From NCBI GenBank assembly GCA_022799935.1, contig JAAWPK010000012.1, forward strand, positions 1 to 38,073: a stretch of 38,073 nt of DNA, in the 5' to 3' direction. Each line of letters starts with the position of its first letter. Position 1 is the stretch's first letter. The DNA is from Clostridia bacterium. GTDB taxonomy: Bacteria > Bacillota > Clostridia > TANB77 > CAG-508. Positions 19,551-29,162 of the stretch are shown here, piece after piece. The position numbers and the translations under genes are program-made. The notes under the pieces were generated by a model that searched no databases, was not told the origin of the DNA, and worked only from the letters and a program-made list of their open reading frames with translations.

Positions 19551-20225
19551 ATGTTAAATGGAGAAAATGCCAATATAAATATGAATATACAAGAAAATGA
19601 TAATGTAAATATATATACTGTATCAAAGAGAATAATAGATATCATGGCTTCAATAGTGGGGTTAATATTTTTATGCCCAATTATGCTAGTTGTATTTATT
19701 GCAAATAAGCTTTCAAAAGACAATGGCCCAATGTTTTTTATGCAAAAAAGGATCGGAGAAAATGGAAAACCATTTAGGCTATACAAGTTTAGAACAATGG
19801 TAGTAGATGCAGACAAAATATTAATGAAAAAATTAAAAGACGATAAGGACTTTAGAGAAAAGTACTTAAGTTATAGAAAAGTTGAAAATGATGACAGAAT
19901 TACAAAAATTGGAAATTTCTTAAGAAAGACAAGCTTGGATGAATTTCCACAATTTATAAATGTATTAAAAGGGGATATGAGTTTGGTAGGACCAAGACCA
20001 TATCTTTATAGAGAAAAGAAATCTATGGAAGATTATTATGAATATATAATCAAATGTAAACCAGGAATAACAGGCCTTTGGCAAGTGTCAGGAAGAAACA
20101 AAAATACATTTAAGGAAAGACTTATATTAGATTTAGAATATTACAATAATAGAGGATTACTTTATGATATGAAAATACTATTTAAAACATTTCTTTCTGT
20201 ATTTAAGAAAGAAGGTGCTATGTAG
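19551..20225 (+). CDS. Initiating sugar-phosphate transferase (polyprenyl-phosphate, WcaJ/CpsE C-terminal type)
   Basis: It adds the first sugar-1-phosphate to undecaprenyl phosphate to start a surface polysaccharide unit. The 224-residue short form has one membrane segment (about 26-46, MASIVGLIFLCPIMLVVFI), then KRIGENGKPFRLYKFRTM, RKTSLDEFPQFINVLKGDMS, LVGPRPY, and KPGITGLWQVSGRN. These are the standard bacterial sugar transferase motifs. ATG 19551 follows TAGGTG; an in-frame GTG at 19542 is less likely. First gene of the polysaccharide locus. No in-frame CGG. Confidence 0.93.
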   Translation: MLNGENANINMNIQENDNVNIYTVSKRIIDIMASIVGLIFLCPIMLVVFIANKLSKDNGPMFFMQKRIGENGKPFRLYKFRTMVVDADKILMKKLKDDKDFREKYLSYRKVENDDRITKIGNFLRKTSLDEFPQFINVLKGDMSLVGPRPYLYREKKSMEDYYEYIIKCKPGITGLWQVSGRNKNTFKERLILDLEYYNNRGLLYDMKILFKTFLSVFKKEGAM

Positions 20226-20304
20226 AAAATGAAGATATTGTGTAATATCCAGTATAGTTTACATTGAGCTTATAAAATATAATAAGTTATAGGAGAATAG
20301 TGAA

Positions 20305-21483
20305 ATGGGAGAAAAGAAATTAAATGGTACAGTAATAGTTACATATAGATGTAATGCAAGATGTACAATGTGTAATAGATATAAATGTCCTTCTAAACCA
20401 GAAGAAGAAATATCAATAGAAACAATAAAGAAGTTACCTAAAATGTATTTTACAAATATAACAGGAGGAGAACCTTTTATAAGACAAGATTTAAAAGAAA
20501 TCGTTAGAGAGTTATACAAAAAATCAGATCGTATAGTTATTTCAACAAATGGATTTTTTACAGATAGAATAATAGACCTTTGCAATGAATTTCCAAATGT
20601 TGGAATAAGAATTTCAATAGAAGGATTAGAAGAAACAAACAATACAATAAGAGGACTAGAAGATGGTTTCAATAAAGGCTACACAACTCTTAAAAAACTA
20701 GTGGAAATGAAACACCCAGATGTTGGATTTGGAATGACTGTACAAGATGCAAATGCTAAAGATTTAGTTGCATTATATGAAAAATCTAACGAACTAAATA
20801 TGGAATTTGCAACAGCTTCACTACATAATTCATTTTACTTTGTAGAAGCAAAGAACATTATAAAAGATAGATTAATGGTAGCAGGAGAATTTGAAAAATT
20901 AATAAATGAATTGCTAAAGTCAAATTCACCTAAAAAATGGTTTAGAGCATATTTTAACCATGGATTAATAAATTATATATTTGGACAAAAAAGACTTTTA
21001 AAATGTGATATGGCATTTGATACATTTTTTATAGATCCATATGGAGATGTAATGCCTTGTAATGGAACAAAAGAAAAAGAAGTAATGGGAAATCTAAATG
21101 AACAAACTTGGGAAGAACTTTGGAATTCTAATCAAGCAGAAAAAGTAAGAACAAAAGTTAGACATTGTGATAGAGAATGTTGGATGATAGGTTCTGTAAG
21201 CCCAGCAATGCATAAATATATATGGAAACCAATACTTTGGGTATTAAAACATAAATTTTTTAGATTTTTCAAAGATAAAAAATACTCAATGTTTGAAAAT
21301 AAAATCGTAAGAGACTTTAGGGATGGAAAAGTAACGAAGGAAGAACTAGATAAATGTTCAACATGTGATATGAATTGTGAAATAAATGATGGACTATCAG
21401 AAAAATCAAAAGAAGCATTAAAAGGAAGAACTGGGGAAGAAATTGTCGATGAAGATATAAATGGGCAAATGAAGGATAGTTAA
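20305..21483 (+). CDS. Radical SAM protein with SPASM-type C-terminus
   Basis: 392 residues. VTYRCNARCTMCNRYKCP gives the C-x3-C-x2-C 4Fe-4S cluster site (about 15-22), followed by NITGGEPFIRQDL. The C-terminal part has a SPASM-like cysteine set: KCDMAFDTFFIDPYGDVMPC (about 235-254), HCDRECW, and CSTCDMNC near 352. Such enzymes modify peptides, sugars or other small molecules by radical chemistry. Position in the locus suggests sugar modification. Substrate unknown. Confidence 0.85.
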   Translation: MGEKKLNGTVIVTYRCNARCTMCNRYKCPSKPEEEISIETIKKLPKMYFTNITGGEPFIRQDLKEIVRELYKKSDRIVISTNGFFTDRIIDLCNEFPNVGIRISIEGLEETNNTIRGLEDGFNKGYTTLKKLVEMKHPDVGFGMTVQDANAKDLVALYEKSNELNMEFATASLHNSFYFVEAKNIIKDRLMVAGEFEKLINELLKSNSPKKWFRAYFNHGLINYIFGQKRLLKCDMAFDTFFIDPYGDVMPCNGTKEKEVMGNLNEQTWEELWNSNQAEKVRTKVRHCDRECWMIGSVSPAMHKYIWKPILWVLKHKFFRFFKDKKYSMFENKIVRDFRDGKVTKEELDKCSTCDMNCEINDGLSEKSKEALKGRTGEEIVDEDINGQMKDS

Positions 21484-21513
21484 TAGAGGTTTTAGAATAG
21501 GGAGTTATATAAT

Positions 21514-22779
21514 ATGAAAATATTAATAGTCAACTATAGGTATTTTATTTCAGGTGGACCAGAAAAATATATGTTTAATATTACAAAAAAGTTTGAAGAA
21601 GAAGGACATGAAGTTATTCCTTTTTCAATTAGATCTAATAAAAACTTAGAAACAAAATATGATAAATATTTTGTAAATCCTATAGGAAATAAAGACTCAG
21701 TATATTATGATGATGTAAAAAAGACACCTAAAACAATATTACAAATGTTATCAAGAAGTATATATTCTTTCGAGGTAAAAAAAGCAATAAAAGAAATAAT
21801 AAAAGATGTAAACCCAGATATAGTGTATATTATACATTTTGTTAACAAGTTGTCACCAAGTGTTATTAAAGGTGCAAAAGAAATGAATAAACCAGTTGTT
21901 CTAAGACTATCAGATTATTTTCTTTTATGTCCAAAATTTGATTTTTTATATGATGGGAAAATTTGTGAAGATTGCTTAGCAAAAGGATATAAATCATGTA
22001 TAAAGAAGAAATGCGTTAAAGGTTCTATGTTTGCATCACTAATAAGAGTTTTTTCAATGAAAATACATAACCTAATAAAAATCTATGACAAATTAGATGC
22101 TATAGTATCACCAACACAATATTTGAAAAGCAAATTGGAGAAAAATGGATTTAGCAAACCAGAAATATATAATATACCAACATTTACAAACAAAAAAATA
22201 GAAGCAGAAAAAATAGAAGTGGGAAGTTATGGTCTATATTTTGGAAGAATAACTCCTGAAAAGGGTGTAGAATACATAATAAAAGCATATGAAAAATTGG
22301 GTGAAAGATATACTCTAAAGATAGTTGGAGATGATACAACAGAAGAAGCTCAGAGATTAAAAGAATATATTAAAGATAAAAAAATAAGCAATATTGAATT
22401 TTTGGGATTTAAATTAGGAGAGGAGCTAGAACAAATTATTAGTAAAAGTAGATTTGTATTAGTTCCTTCAATATGGTATGAAAATTTACCAAATACAATA
22501 TTGGAGAGTTTCGCATATGGAAAACCTGTAATTGCAACCCAAATAGGTAGCTTAACTGAAACAATAGAAGATGGTAAAAATGGTTTTCTATTTGAATTAG
22601 GAAATATTGACCAGATTGTAGAAAACATTTTAAAAATGGATGATGAAGAGCTGGTATTAAAATTAGGGAAGAATAATCTTATGGCTATAGAAGAGAAATA
22701 TTCAGTAGAGAAACACTATTCAAAATTAATAGAGTTATTTAATGAAAATGTAAAAAAAGCAGATATTAGAAAGGAGTAA
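21514..22779 (+). CDS. Glycosyltransferase, GT4 family, with cysteine-rich insert
   Basis: 421 residues, GT-B fold. The N-terminal domain has RYFISGGPEKYMFNITKKFE. The C-terminal donor domain has YFGRITPEKGVEYIIKAYE (about 243-261) and SIWYENLPNTILESFAYGKPV (E-x7-E type, about 323-343). A Cys-rich insert, CPKFDFLYDGKICEDCLAKG through KKCVKGS, lies near 148-172, common in a GT4 subgroup of polysaccharide loci. Ends 3 bases before the next ATG, so coupled. Confidence 0.9.
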   Translation: MKILIVNYRYFISGGPEKYMFNITKKFEEEGHEVIPFSIRSNKNLETKYDKYFVNPIGNKDSVYYDDVKKTPKTILQMLSRSIYSFEVKKAIKEIIKDVNPDIVYIIHFVNKLSPSVIKGAKEMNKPVVLRLSDYFLLCPKFDFLYDGKICEDCLAKGYKSCIKKKCVKGSMFASLIRVFSMKIHNLIKIYDKLDAIVSPTQYLKSKLEKNGFSKPEIYNIPTFTNKKIEAEKIEVGSYGLYFGRITPEKGVEYIIKAYEKLGERYTLKIVGDDTTEEAQRLKEYIKDKKISNIEFLGFKLGEELEQIISKSRFVLVPSIWYENLPNTILESFAYGKPVIATQIGSLTETIEDGKNGFLFELGNIDQIVENILKMDDEELVLKLGKNNLMAIEEKYSVEKHYSKLIELFNENVKKADIRKE

Positions 22780-22782
22780 ACA

Positions 22783-23910
22783 ATGAAAATAAATAAATAT
22801 AATGCATATTACATTTTTATGGTAATTTCGACATTTGTATTTTATATGAGATCTTTCAATTTTACATATAATGTAATTAATTATATTGTTTATGCATTAG
22901 CTGCAACAAGTCTCTGTATATATCTTTTTTATTGGATTTCCGAGGAATTTTCAGTGAAGGAGAGAATAATACATATTTGCTTATTAAGTGGAATCTTCTT
23001 AGTATATTATCTTAGCGGTATGAAATATGAATATCTAATATTTACAACTTTAGCAATTATAGGAATGAAAAATAAATCAATAAAAAAAGTGATGAGAATA
23101 ACTTTCCTAATATATTTTATTTGTTTAATTGGACAAGTATTATTACTTTTAACAGGAGTAATTGAGGATGAAATTTTGATAAAAGTAAGTAGTGGAGAAA
23201 GAATTACAACACATACTTTCGGCTTTGTACATGGTAATACAGCATTTACAATTTTATTTACATTAATATGTTCATATGTATATAGTGAATTTAATAAAAT
23301 TAAAATATGGCACCTTGTTATTATAGAAATAATTGCAATTATCTTATACTTTTTATTTTATGCACGAACGGGATTAGCAATAATTACTTTATTTTTAATA
23401 GGGACAGCAACTTATAAATTTACAAAAACTAAGAAAAACTTTGTATTAAAAGTAATTAGAAAATTGCAAGTAGCAGTAGTTCCAATAATGTTTATTGGAA
23501 CATACATATTATCAACTTTTCTTTTTGATACACAAATTGCAAGAACAATAAATAGACTTGTTAGTGACAGACTTAGAATATCAAATACATATTTTAGCTT
23601 TATACCTCCAGGGGCATTTCCTCAAAATTTTGAATTTATAGATAATTTGGCTTTTGATAATATGTATTCATTTATAATATTATCATTTGGATTTATATTT
23701 ACAACTATAGTTATACTAGCATTTGTGTACCTTTATATAAAACTATTAAAGAAAAAAAGATATTTTGAAATGTATATTATAACTTTATTTGCATTATATT
23801 CATATGCAGAAAGAATGTATATAAATTCATTTAAAAATCCTTCAATATTATTTTTAGCAGTTTTGATATATAAAGATTTTAAAATGTTTGATTGTGAGGA
23901 GAAAAAATGA
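22783..23910 (+). CDS. Wzy-like polysaccharide polymerase / O-antigen ligase-type membrane protein
   Basis: 375 residues with about ten hydrophobic segments spread over the whole length and a longer outward loop around 240-290 (RTINRLVSDRLRISNTYFSF). The HGNTAF and RTGLA motifs resemble Wzy-like polymerases. These join lipid-linked repeat units outside the membrane. Sequence identity in this family is low, so the call rests on topology and locus. Overlaps the next gene by 4 bases. Confidence 0.75.
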   Translation: MKINKYNAYYIFMVISTFVFYMRSFNFTYNVINYIVYALAATSLCIYLFYWISEEFSVKERIIHICLLSGIFLVYYLSGMKYEYLIFTTLAIIGMKNKSIKKVMRITFLIYFICLIGQVLLLLTGVIEDEILIKVSSGERITTHTFGFVHGNTAFTILFTLICSYVYSEFNKIKIWHLVIIEIIAIILYFLFYARTGLAIITLFLIGTATYKFTKTKKNFVLKVIRKLQVAVVPIMFIGTYILSTFLFDTQIARTINRLVSDRLRISNTYFSFIPPGAFPQNFEFIDNLAFDNMYSFIILSFGFIFTTIVILAFVYLYIKLLKKKRYFEMYIITLFALYSYAERMYINSFKNPSILFLAVLIYKDFKMFDCEEKK

Positions 23911-24848
23911 AGAGTATTGCAATAATCTGTTGTTATTTTGGAAAATTAAGGTCAGATTATAAAACATGGTTGTTAAGTTGCAAATATAATAATACAATTG
24001 AGTGGATTATATTTACAGATTGCGATTGGGGGAAAGTGCCTAAGAATATAAAAATAATAAACATAAGCTTTAATGATTTTAAAGAATATGTTCAGAAAAC
24101 ATTTGAATTTAAAATATGTTTAGAAAGACCTTATAAAATCTGCGATTATAAACCTGCTTTCGGATATATATTTAAAGAATATCTTCAAGAGTATGACTTT
24201 TGGGGATATTGTGATTTTGATATGATTTTTGGGAATATTAGAAAATTCATTACTAATGATATATTAGAAAATTATGAAAAAATATATACAAAAGGACATC
24301 TTAGTTTGTACAAGAATGATTCAAGAGTTAATAGTATGTTTAAAAGTAATAAAGGCAAAATGTATTATAAAGATGTTTTTACTACTAATATTATTAAAGT
24401 ATTTGATGAAGAAGAAGGTATATATGAAATTTTCCTAAAGAATAATTGTAAAGTATATGATCAATATCAATATATAGATTTAAGTAAATTTTCTAAAGAG
24501 CTAATAAACAATAATTATACTAAACTAGGAAACTACAAGAAGCAAACAATAATGTTTGATGAAGGAACAATATATTTTATTTATTTAAAAGAAAAAGATA
24601 TTATAAAAAAAGAAGTTTCATATGCCCATTATTCTGGGAAGAGTTTTGAAAATAGAGGACAAGTTTCCTTTCAATTGACATCAAAAGGAAGTAAAGAAAG
24701 TAATACTAGTAACTATTTTAAGTATGACTGTTATAATAGCATTACTTTTGTAAAAACAAAGATTATTGTAAGAAAATTTTTCTTTAAATTAAAGAGAAAA
24801 TTAAAAAAGATAAGGATGAGGTGGAGTGAAAAATACAGAAACAAATAG
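23907..24848 (+). CDS. Putative glycosyltransferase, DUF6625-like
   Basis: 313 residues. The start MKSIAIICCYFGKLRSDYKT, then WIIFTDCDWG, and YDFWGYCDFDMIFGNIRKFI (about 105-124; a DxD-like DFD) match the family of small polysaccharide-locus transferases with N-terminal CYFG and a WGYCDxD motif. A basic C-terminal tail may touch the membrane. The gene overlaps both neighbours, as expected inside an operon. Confidence 0.75.
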   Translation: MKSIAIICCYFGKLRSDYKTWLLSCKYNNTIEWIIFTDCDWGKVPKNIKIINISFNDFKEYVQKTFEFKICLERPYKICDYKPAFGYIFKEYLQEYDFWGYCDFDMIFGNIRKFITNDILENYEKIYTKGHLSLYKNDSRVNSMFKSNKGKMYYKDVFTTNIIKVFDEEEGIYEIFLKNNCKVYDQYQYIDLSKFSKELINNNYTKLGNYKKQTIMFDEGTIYFIYLKEKDIIKKEVSYAHYSGKSFENRGQVSFQLTSKGSKESNTSNYFKYDCYNSITFVKTKIIVRKFFFKLKRKLKKIRMRWSEKYRNK

Positions 24849-26895
24849 TGAATTAAGAGAAAATAAGCTAAATAATAAGTTTAATAACTTATTAAACAAT
24901 ACAATGCTATTTTTTATAGGAAGCCTCGGATCAAAGTTTATCCAGTTTATACTAGTTCCTTTGTATACATATACTTTAACGACTACACAATATGGAATTA
25001 CAGAAATTGTTATAACCACTGTGAATATTTTAATTCCCATTTTTTCCATTTCAATTTCTGATGGTTTTTTGCGATTTGGATTAAATAAGGAATATGATAA
25101 AGAAAAAGTAACATCTGCTACAATAAAAATTTTAATTTTCGGAAGTATTTTATCAATACTTTTTACTCCTGTATTCAAAATAAATGAGTCACTTTCAAAA
25201 TATTTGTTTTTATTTATCCTTATATTGAATTTAAGAATGTATAGAGATGTGTTAGCAATAAGACTAAAAATATACAATAAAAATAAGTTATTTGCTATTG
25301 ATGGGATATTGTATACATTAGTATTATGCATTTCTAATTTTATACTATTAGTATGTTTTAAATTAGAAATAAACGGATATTTACTTTCTTACATCATTGC
25401 TAATGTATTTTCAATAGTTTTTATATGTATATCATCTAAACTATCTATAAAGATTATATATGAAAAAGTTGATAGAAAGATTCTAAAGAAAATGATTGCC
25501 TATTCATTACCGATGATAGTTAATGGCGTTGCGTGGTGGATAACAAATGCTTCTGACAAATTTATGTTAGAGTGGTTTATGACAGAAAGTGATGTAGGTA
25601 TATATTCAATCGCTACCAAATTGCCAACATTTGTAACTACATTTACTAGTATATTTAATCAAGCATGGATAATATCTTCTGTTATAGAATTTGATAATGA
25701 AAAGGATAAAAGATTTTATTCAGAGACATTTAGAAAGTATTATGGAATTATCTTTCTAACATGTGCCACTCTCTTATTATTTATTAAACCATTTATAAGA
25801 ATATATGTCAGTCAAGAATACTATATTGCATGGAAATATGCACCAATTTTAATAGCTAGTGCTACATCTTCAGGTATAGCTGCATTCACAGTAGGCATAT
25901 ATGCAGCTTCAATGAAAAATATAAATGTAACATTGACTACAGTAGTAGGTGGAATAATTAATATTATTTTAAATTATGTTTTAATACCTAAAGTTGGAAT
26001 TATGGGAGCTGCTATAGCAACATATGTTTCTTGGACTATAATTGCAATTATAAGACTAATAGATATAAGAAAATTTTTTAAGTTTTATATAAATTATAAG
26101 AGAATTTTAATATATGTTATCCTACTTAATATTCAAGTATTAGCAATAACTGTAGTTGATGATATTTTATCAATAATAATTTCAACATTGGTTACAATAT
26201 TATTTATTATATTAGAAAGGAATCTAATTAAAATAGTGAGTGAAATAATATTAAGTAAATTAAGAAGTACAAAAATTAGAAAAATATATAAAGATATGTT
26301 AAGAAGAAGAATTAACAAAAATAATATAAGAAGATTAAAGAATACTGATTTCACAATAATATCATCTAACTGTATAGGTGGTGTAATATATCATGAATTA
26401 GGAATACAATTTCAAAGTCCAACAATAAATATGTATATGAATTCCAAGGATTTTATAAAATTCTGTAAAAATTTAAAGTTTTATTTGGAACAAAAAATTG
26501 AACTTATTAATCAAAATGAAAGAAACTATCCTGTAGTAAAATTAAATGATATAACATTATATTGTGTTCATTACAAAAATTTTGAAGAAGTTGAACAGGC
26601 TTGGAATAAGAGAATAAAAAGAGTGAATTTTGAAAAAATAGCAATTATTATGAGTGAAAGAGATGGATGTACATATGAAGATATTATTGAATTTGACAAA
26701 TTACAATATAAGAACAAAGTGATATTTGTACATAAAGATATGCCAGAAATAAAATCTGCATATTACATAAAAAATACAGAATTAGATGGAGATTCTAATA
26801 ATAAAATAATTGGATTAACAGAGTATGAAGGAAGATATACAGGCAAGCGCTATATAGACGAATTTGATTATGTGGATTTTTTAAATAAAATTTAA
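24826..26895 (+). CDS. Wzx-type polysaccharide flippase fused to a DUF1919 exopolysaccharide domain
   Basis: 689 residues. The first about 470 form a MATE/Wzx flippase with 12-14 hydrophobic segments (FFIGSLGSKFIQFILVPLY; YSLPMIVNGVAWWITNASDK near 225-244; VGIYAASMKNINVTLTTVVG). It moves lipid-linked sugar units across the membrane. Residues about 500-689 are a separate soluble domain: DFTIISSNCIGGVIYHELG, INMYMNSKDFIKFCKNL, YPVVKLNDI and AWNKRIKRVNFEKIAIIMSE, matching the DUF1919 pattern. GTG start at 24826 overlapping the previous gene, with AGGATGAGG upstream. I know DUF1919 mainly as a separate gene. Confidence 0.85.
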   Translation: MKNTETNSELRENKLNNKFNNLLNNTMLFFIGSLGSKFIQFILVPLYTYTLTTTQYGITEIVITTVNILIPIFSISISDGFLRFGLNKEYDKEKVTSATIKILIFGSILSILFTPVFKINESLSKYLFLFILILNLRMYRDVLAIRLKIYNKNKLFAIDGILYTLVLCISNFILLVCFKLEINGYLLSYIIANVFSIVFICISSKLSIKIIYEKVDRKILKKMIAYSLPMIVNGVAWWITNASDKFMLEWFMTESDVGIYSIATKLPTFVTTFTSIFNQAWIISSVIEFDNEKDKRFYSETFRKYYGIIFLTCATLLLFIKPFIRIYVSQEYYIAWKYAPILIASATSSGIAAFTVGIYAASMKNINVTLTTVVGGIINIILNYVLIPKVGIMGAAIATYVSWTIIAIIRLIDIRKFFKFYINYKRILIYVILLNIQVLAITVVDDILSIIISTLVTILFIILERNLIKIVSEIILSKLRSTKIRKIYKDMLRRRINKNNIRRLKNTDFTIISSNCIGGVIYHELGIQFQSPTINMYMNSKDFIKFCKNLKFYLEQKIELINQNERNYPVVKLNDITLYCVHYKNFEEVEQAWNKRIKRVNFEKIAIIMSERDGCTYEDIIEFDKLQYKNKVIFVHKDMPEIKSAYYIKNTELDGDSNNKIIGLTEYEGRYTGKRYIDEFDYVDFLNKI

Positions 26896-26912
26896 AAGGA
26901 AGAAGAAGTGAA

Positions 26913-28070
26913 ATGAATATTACATTTATAGTTGAATCTTATTATCCTTCATCTGGAGGAGTTCAAAATGTAACTAAATATTTAGCTGAAGGCTTAGCAA
27001 AGTTAAATCATAATGTTACTATAGTGACAACCCAGAAGTACTATGCTAAAGAAGAAATACTTAATGGAGTAAAAATTAAAAGATTTAATATCAAAAAAAG
27101 TAAACTTAAAAAGTATTCAGGAGAAATAAATGAGTATATAAATTATATTTTAGAGCAAAATGAAGATTATGTGATTTTTGAATGTACAGAAAATATTACT
27201 ACAGACTTATTGTTACCATATTTAGATAGAATTAAAGGAAAAAGAATTTTACATATGCATGGTTGCTATGGACTAACATTAAAACCATTTATAATAAAAG
27301 AAAGTATAATTAAGACAATAGGGAATACTTATAATTATTTTTATTGGAATATTTATTATTATCCGTATTTCTTATCTAAGTATATAAATAAATTTGATGC
27401 TACAATAAGTCTTTCAGAAGTAGATAGTGGTATAAAGTATCTAAATAAGAATTTCAAAGGAAAACGATATATTTTAGGAAATGCTGCCGATGATATTTTC
27501 TTTAATATTCTTGAAGATGGAACAAAAAAATATGATTTTATGAATAAGCAATACTTTTTAAGTGTTGCAAATTATAGAACAATAAAAAATCAAATCAAGT
27601 TATTAGAACAATTTGAAAAATCAAAATATAAAGAAGAATATAATTTGGTATTTATAGGAAATGAAAAAAATAAATATTATAAAAAATTAGTAAAATTAAA
27701 AGATAAGATGAAATTAAGGAATGTTTATATTTTAACGGGCATACCAAGAAAAGAAATTCCAATAATAACAAAAAATTCATTTGTATATTTAGTAGCAAGT
27801 ACATATGAAGAATATTCTATATCTATTATAGAAGCTATGACCTTGGGAATACCATTTATTACAACGAATGTAGGAAATGCAAAACTTCTTCCTGGAGGAA
27901 TTGTATTAAAAAATATAAATGAAATGTCAACTAAAATAAATGAAATTATAGAAGAAAAAGAGTTATACTTGAAATTAAGTAATGATGGAAAAAGGTATGC
28001 TTTTGAAAATTGTAAAATTGAGAAATGTATAAAAGATTTATTGAAAATTTTAGAATTAATTAAAGCGTAA
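26913..28070 (+). CDS. Glycosyltransferase, GT4 family
   Basis: 385 residues, GT-B fold. VESYYPSSGGVQNVTKYLAE (about 5-24) is the typical acceptor-side start. The donor domain has LSVANYRTIKNQIKLLEQFE (about 211-230), LVFIGNEKNKYY, and STYEEYSISIIEAMTLGIPF (about 292-311; E-x7-E). Donor sugar cannot be told. About 100 non-coding bases follow before the epimerase gene. Confidence 0.88.
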   Translation: MNITFIVESYYPSSGGVQNVTKYLAEGLAKLNHNVTIVTTQKYYAKEEILNGVKIKRFNIKKSKLKKYSGEINEYINYILEQNEDYVIFECTENITTDLLLPYLDRIKGKRILHMHGCYGLTLKPFIIKESIIKTIGNTYNYFYWNIYYYPYFLSKYINKFDATISLSEVDSGIKYLNKNFKGKRYILGNAADDIFFNILEDGTKKYDFMNKQYFLSVANYRTIKNQIKLLEQFEKSKYKEEYNLVFIGNEKNKYYKKLVKLKDKMKLRNVYILTGIPRKEIPIITKNSFVYLVASTYEEYSISIIEAMTLGIPFITTNVGNAKLLPGGIVLKNINEMSTKINEIIEEKELYLKLSNDGKRYAFENCKIEKCIKDLLKILELIKA

Positions 28071-28172
28071 AATAATGGAAGAGTTTTTAAAAGATTATAA
28101 AATACAATATAATATGGTTTAATAGGTAGAGCCAATATAAAAAACCTAAATATATTTTGTGAAGGAGAAAAA

Positions 28173-29147
28173 ATGAAAACATATTTTGTAACAGGTGGAG
28201 CAGGATTTATAGGCTCTACACTTTCAGAAAGACTAATAAAAGAAGGTCATAAAGTAGTTATAATAGATAACTTTTGCGATTTCTATAATCCAAAGATCAA
28301 AGAGAACAACTTATTGGAATTAATGAAGCACAGTAACTTTAAATTGTATAGAGGAGATATAAGAGAGAGAAGTATTATAAAAAAAATATTTGATGAGAAT
28401 CAAATAGATGTTGTAATGCATCTTGCAGCTATGGCTGGAGTAAGACCATCAATACAAAATCCTATATTATATCAAGAAGTAAACTGTGTGGGAACACAAA
28501 ACATACTTGAAGAGATGAAGGAACATGATGTAAAAAATGGAGTATTTGCATCATCAAGTAGTGTATATGGAAATTGTAAAGAAGTTCCATTTAATGAAGA
28601 CATGATAGTTGATTTTGCAATAAGTCCATATGCAGCAACTAAAAAGGCGAATGAAGTAATGGCACATGTATATCATAAATTATATAATATGAATATAATA
28701 ATGCTTAGATTTTTTACAGTATATGGTCCTAGGCAGAGACCTGATTTAGCAATAAATAAATTTACAAGATTAATGTTAGAAGATACAGAAATACCTATGT
28801 TTGGTGATGGGACGACTTCTAGAGATTATACATATATAGATGATATAGTAGATGGTATTTGCAAATCTTGTGATTATGTTTTAAATAATAAAAATGTATA
28901 TGAAATTTTAAATCTAGGAAATTCATCTCCAATATCATTAAAAGAAATGATAGAAGTAATTGGAAAAGTAGTAGATGTACAACCTAAGATTAAGCAATTG
29001 CCTATGCAACCAGGGGATGTAGAAAGAACATATGCAGATATATCAAAAGCAAAACTAATCATTGGATATGAACCAAAAACAAGTTTTATAGATGGAATAA
29101 GTAATTTTGTTAAATGGTACAGAAATAATAAAGAATTGTATATTTAG
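28173..29147 (+). CDS. NAD-dependent sugar epimerase, UDP-glucuronate 4-epimerase-like
   Basis: 324 residues, extended short-chain dehydrogenase. NAD motif GGAGFIGS (about 8-15), LAAMAGVRPSIQNP (about 87-100), ASSSSVYGN, catalytic YAATK (about 151-155), and LRFFTVYGPRQRPDLAI, which is typical of the UDP-glucuronate 4-epimerase branch. It would convert UDP-glucuronate to UDP-galacturonate. The next gene makes UDP-glucuronate, which supports this. Specificity remains inferred. Confidence 0.88.
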   Translation: MKTYFVTGGAGFIGSTLSERLIKEGHKVVIIDNFCDFYNPKIKENNLLELMKHSNFKLYRGDIRERSIIKKIFDENQIDVVMHLAAMAGVRPSIQNPILYQEVNCVGTQNILEEMKEHDVKNGVFASSSSVYGNCKEVPFNEDMIVDFAISPYAATKKANEVMAHVYHKLYNMNIIMLRFFTVYGPRQRPDLAINKFTRLMLEDTEIPMFGDGTTSRDYTYIDDIVDGICKSCDYVLNNKNVYEILNLGNSSPISLKEMIEVIGKVVDVQPKIKQLPMQPGDVERTYADISKAKLIIGYEPKTSFIDGISNFVKWYRNNKELYI

Positions 29148-29162
29148 AAAGGATGTTTAGAT

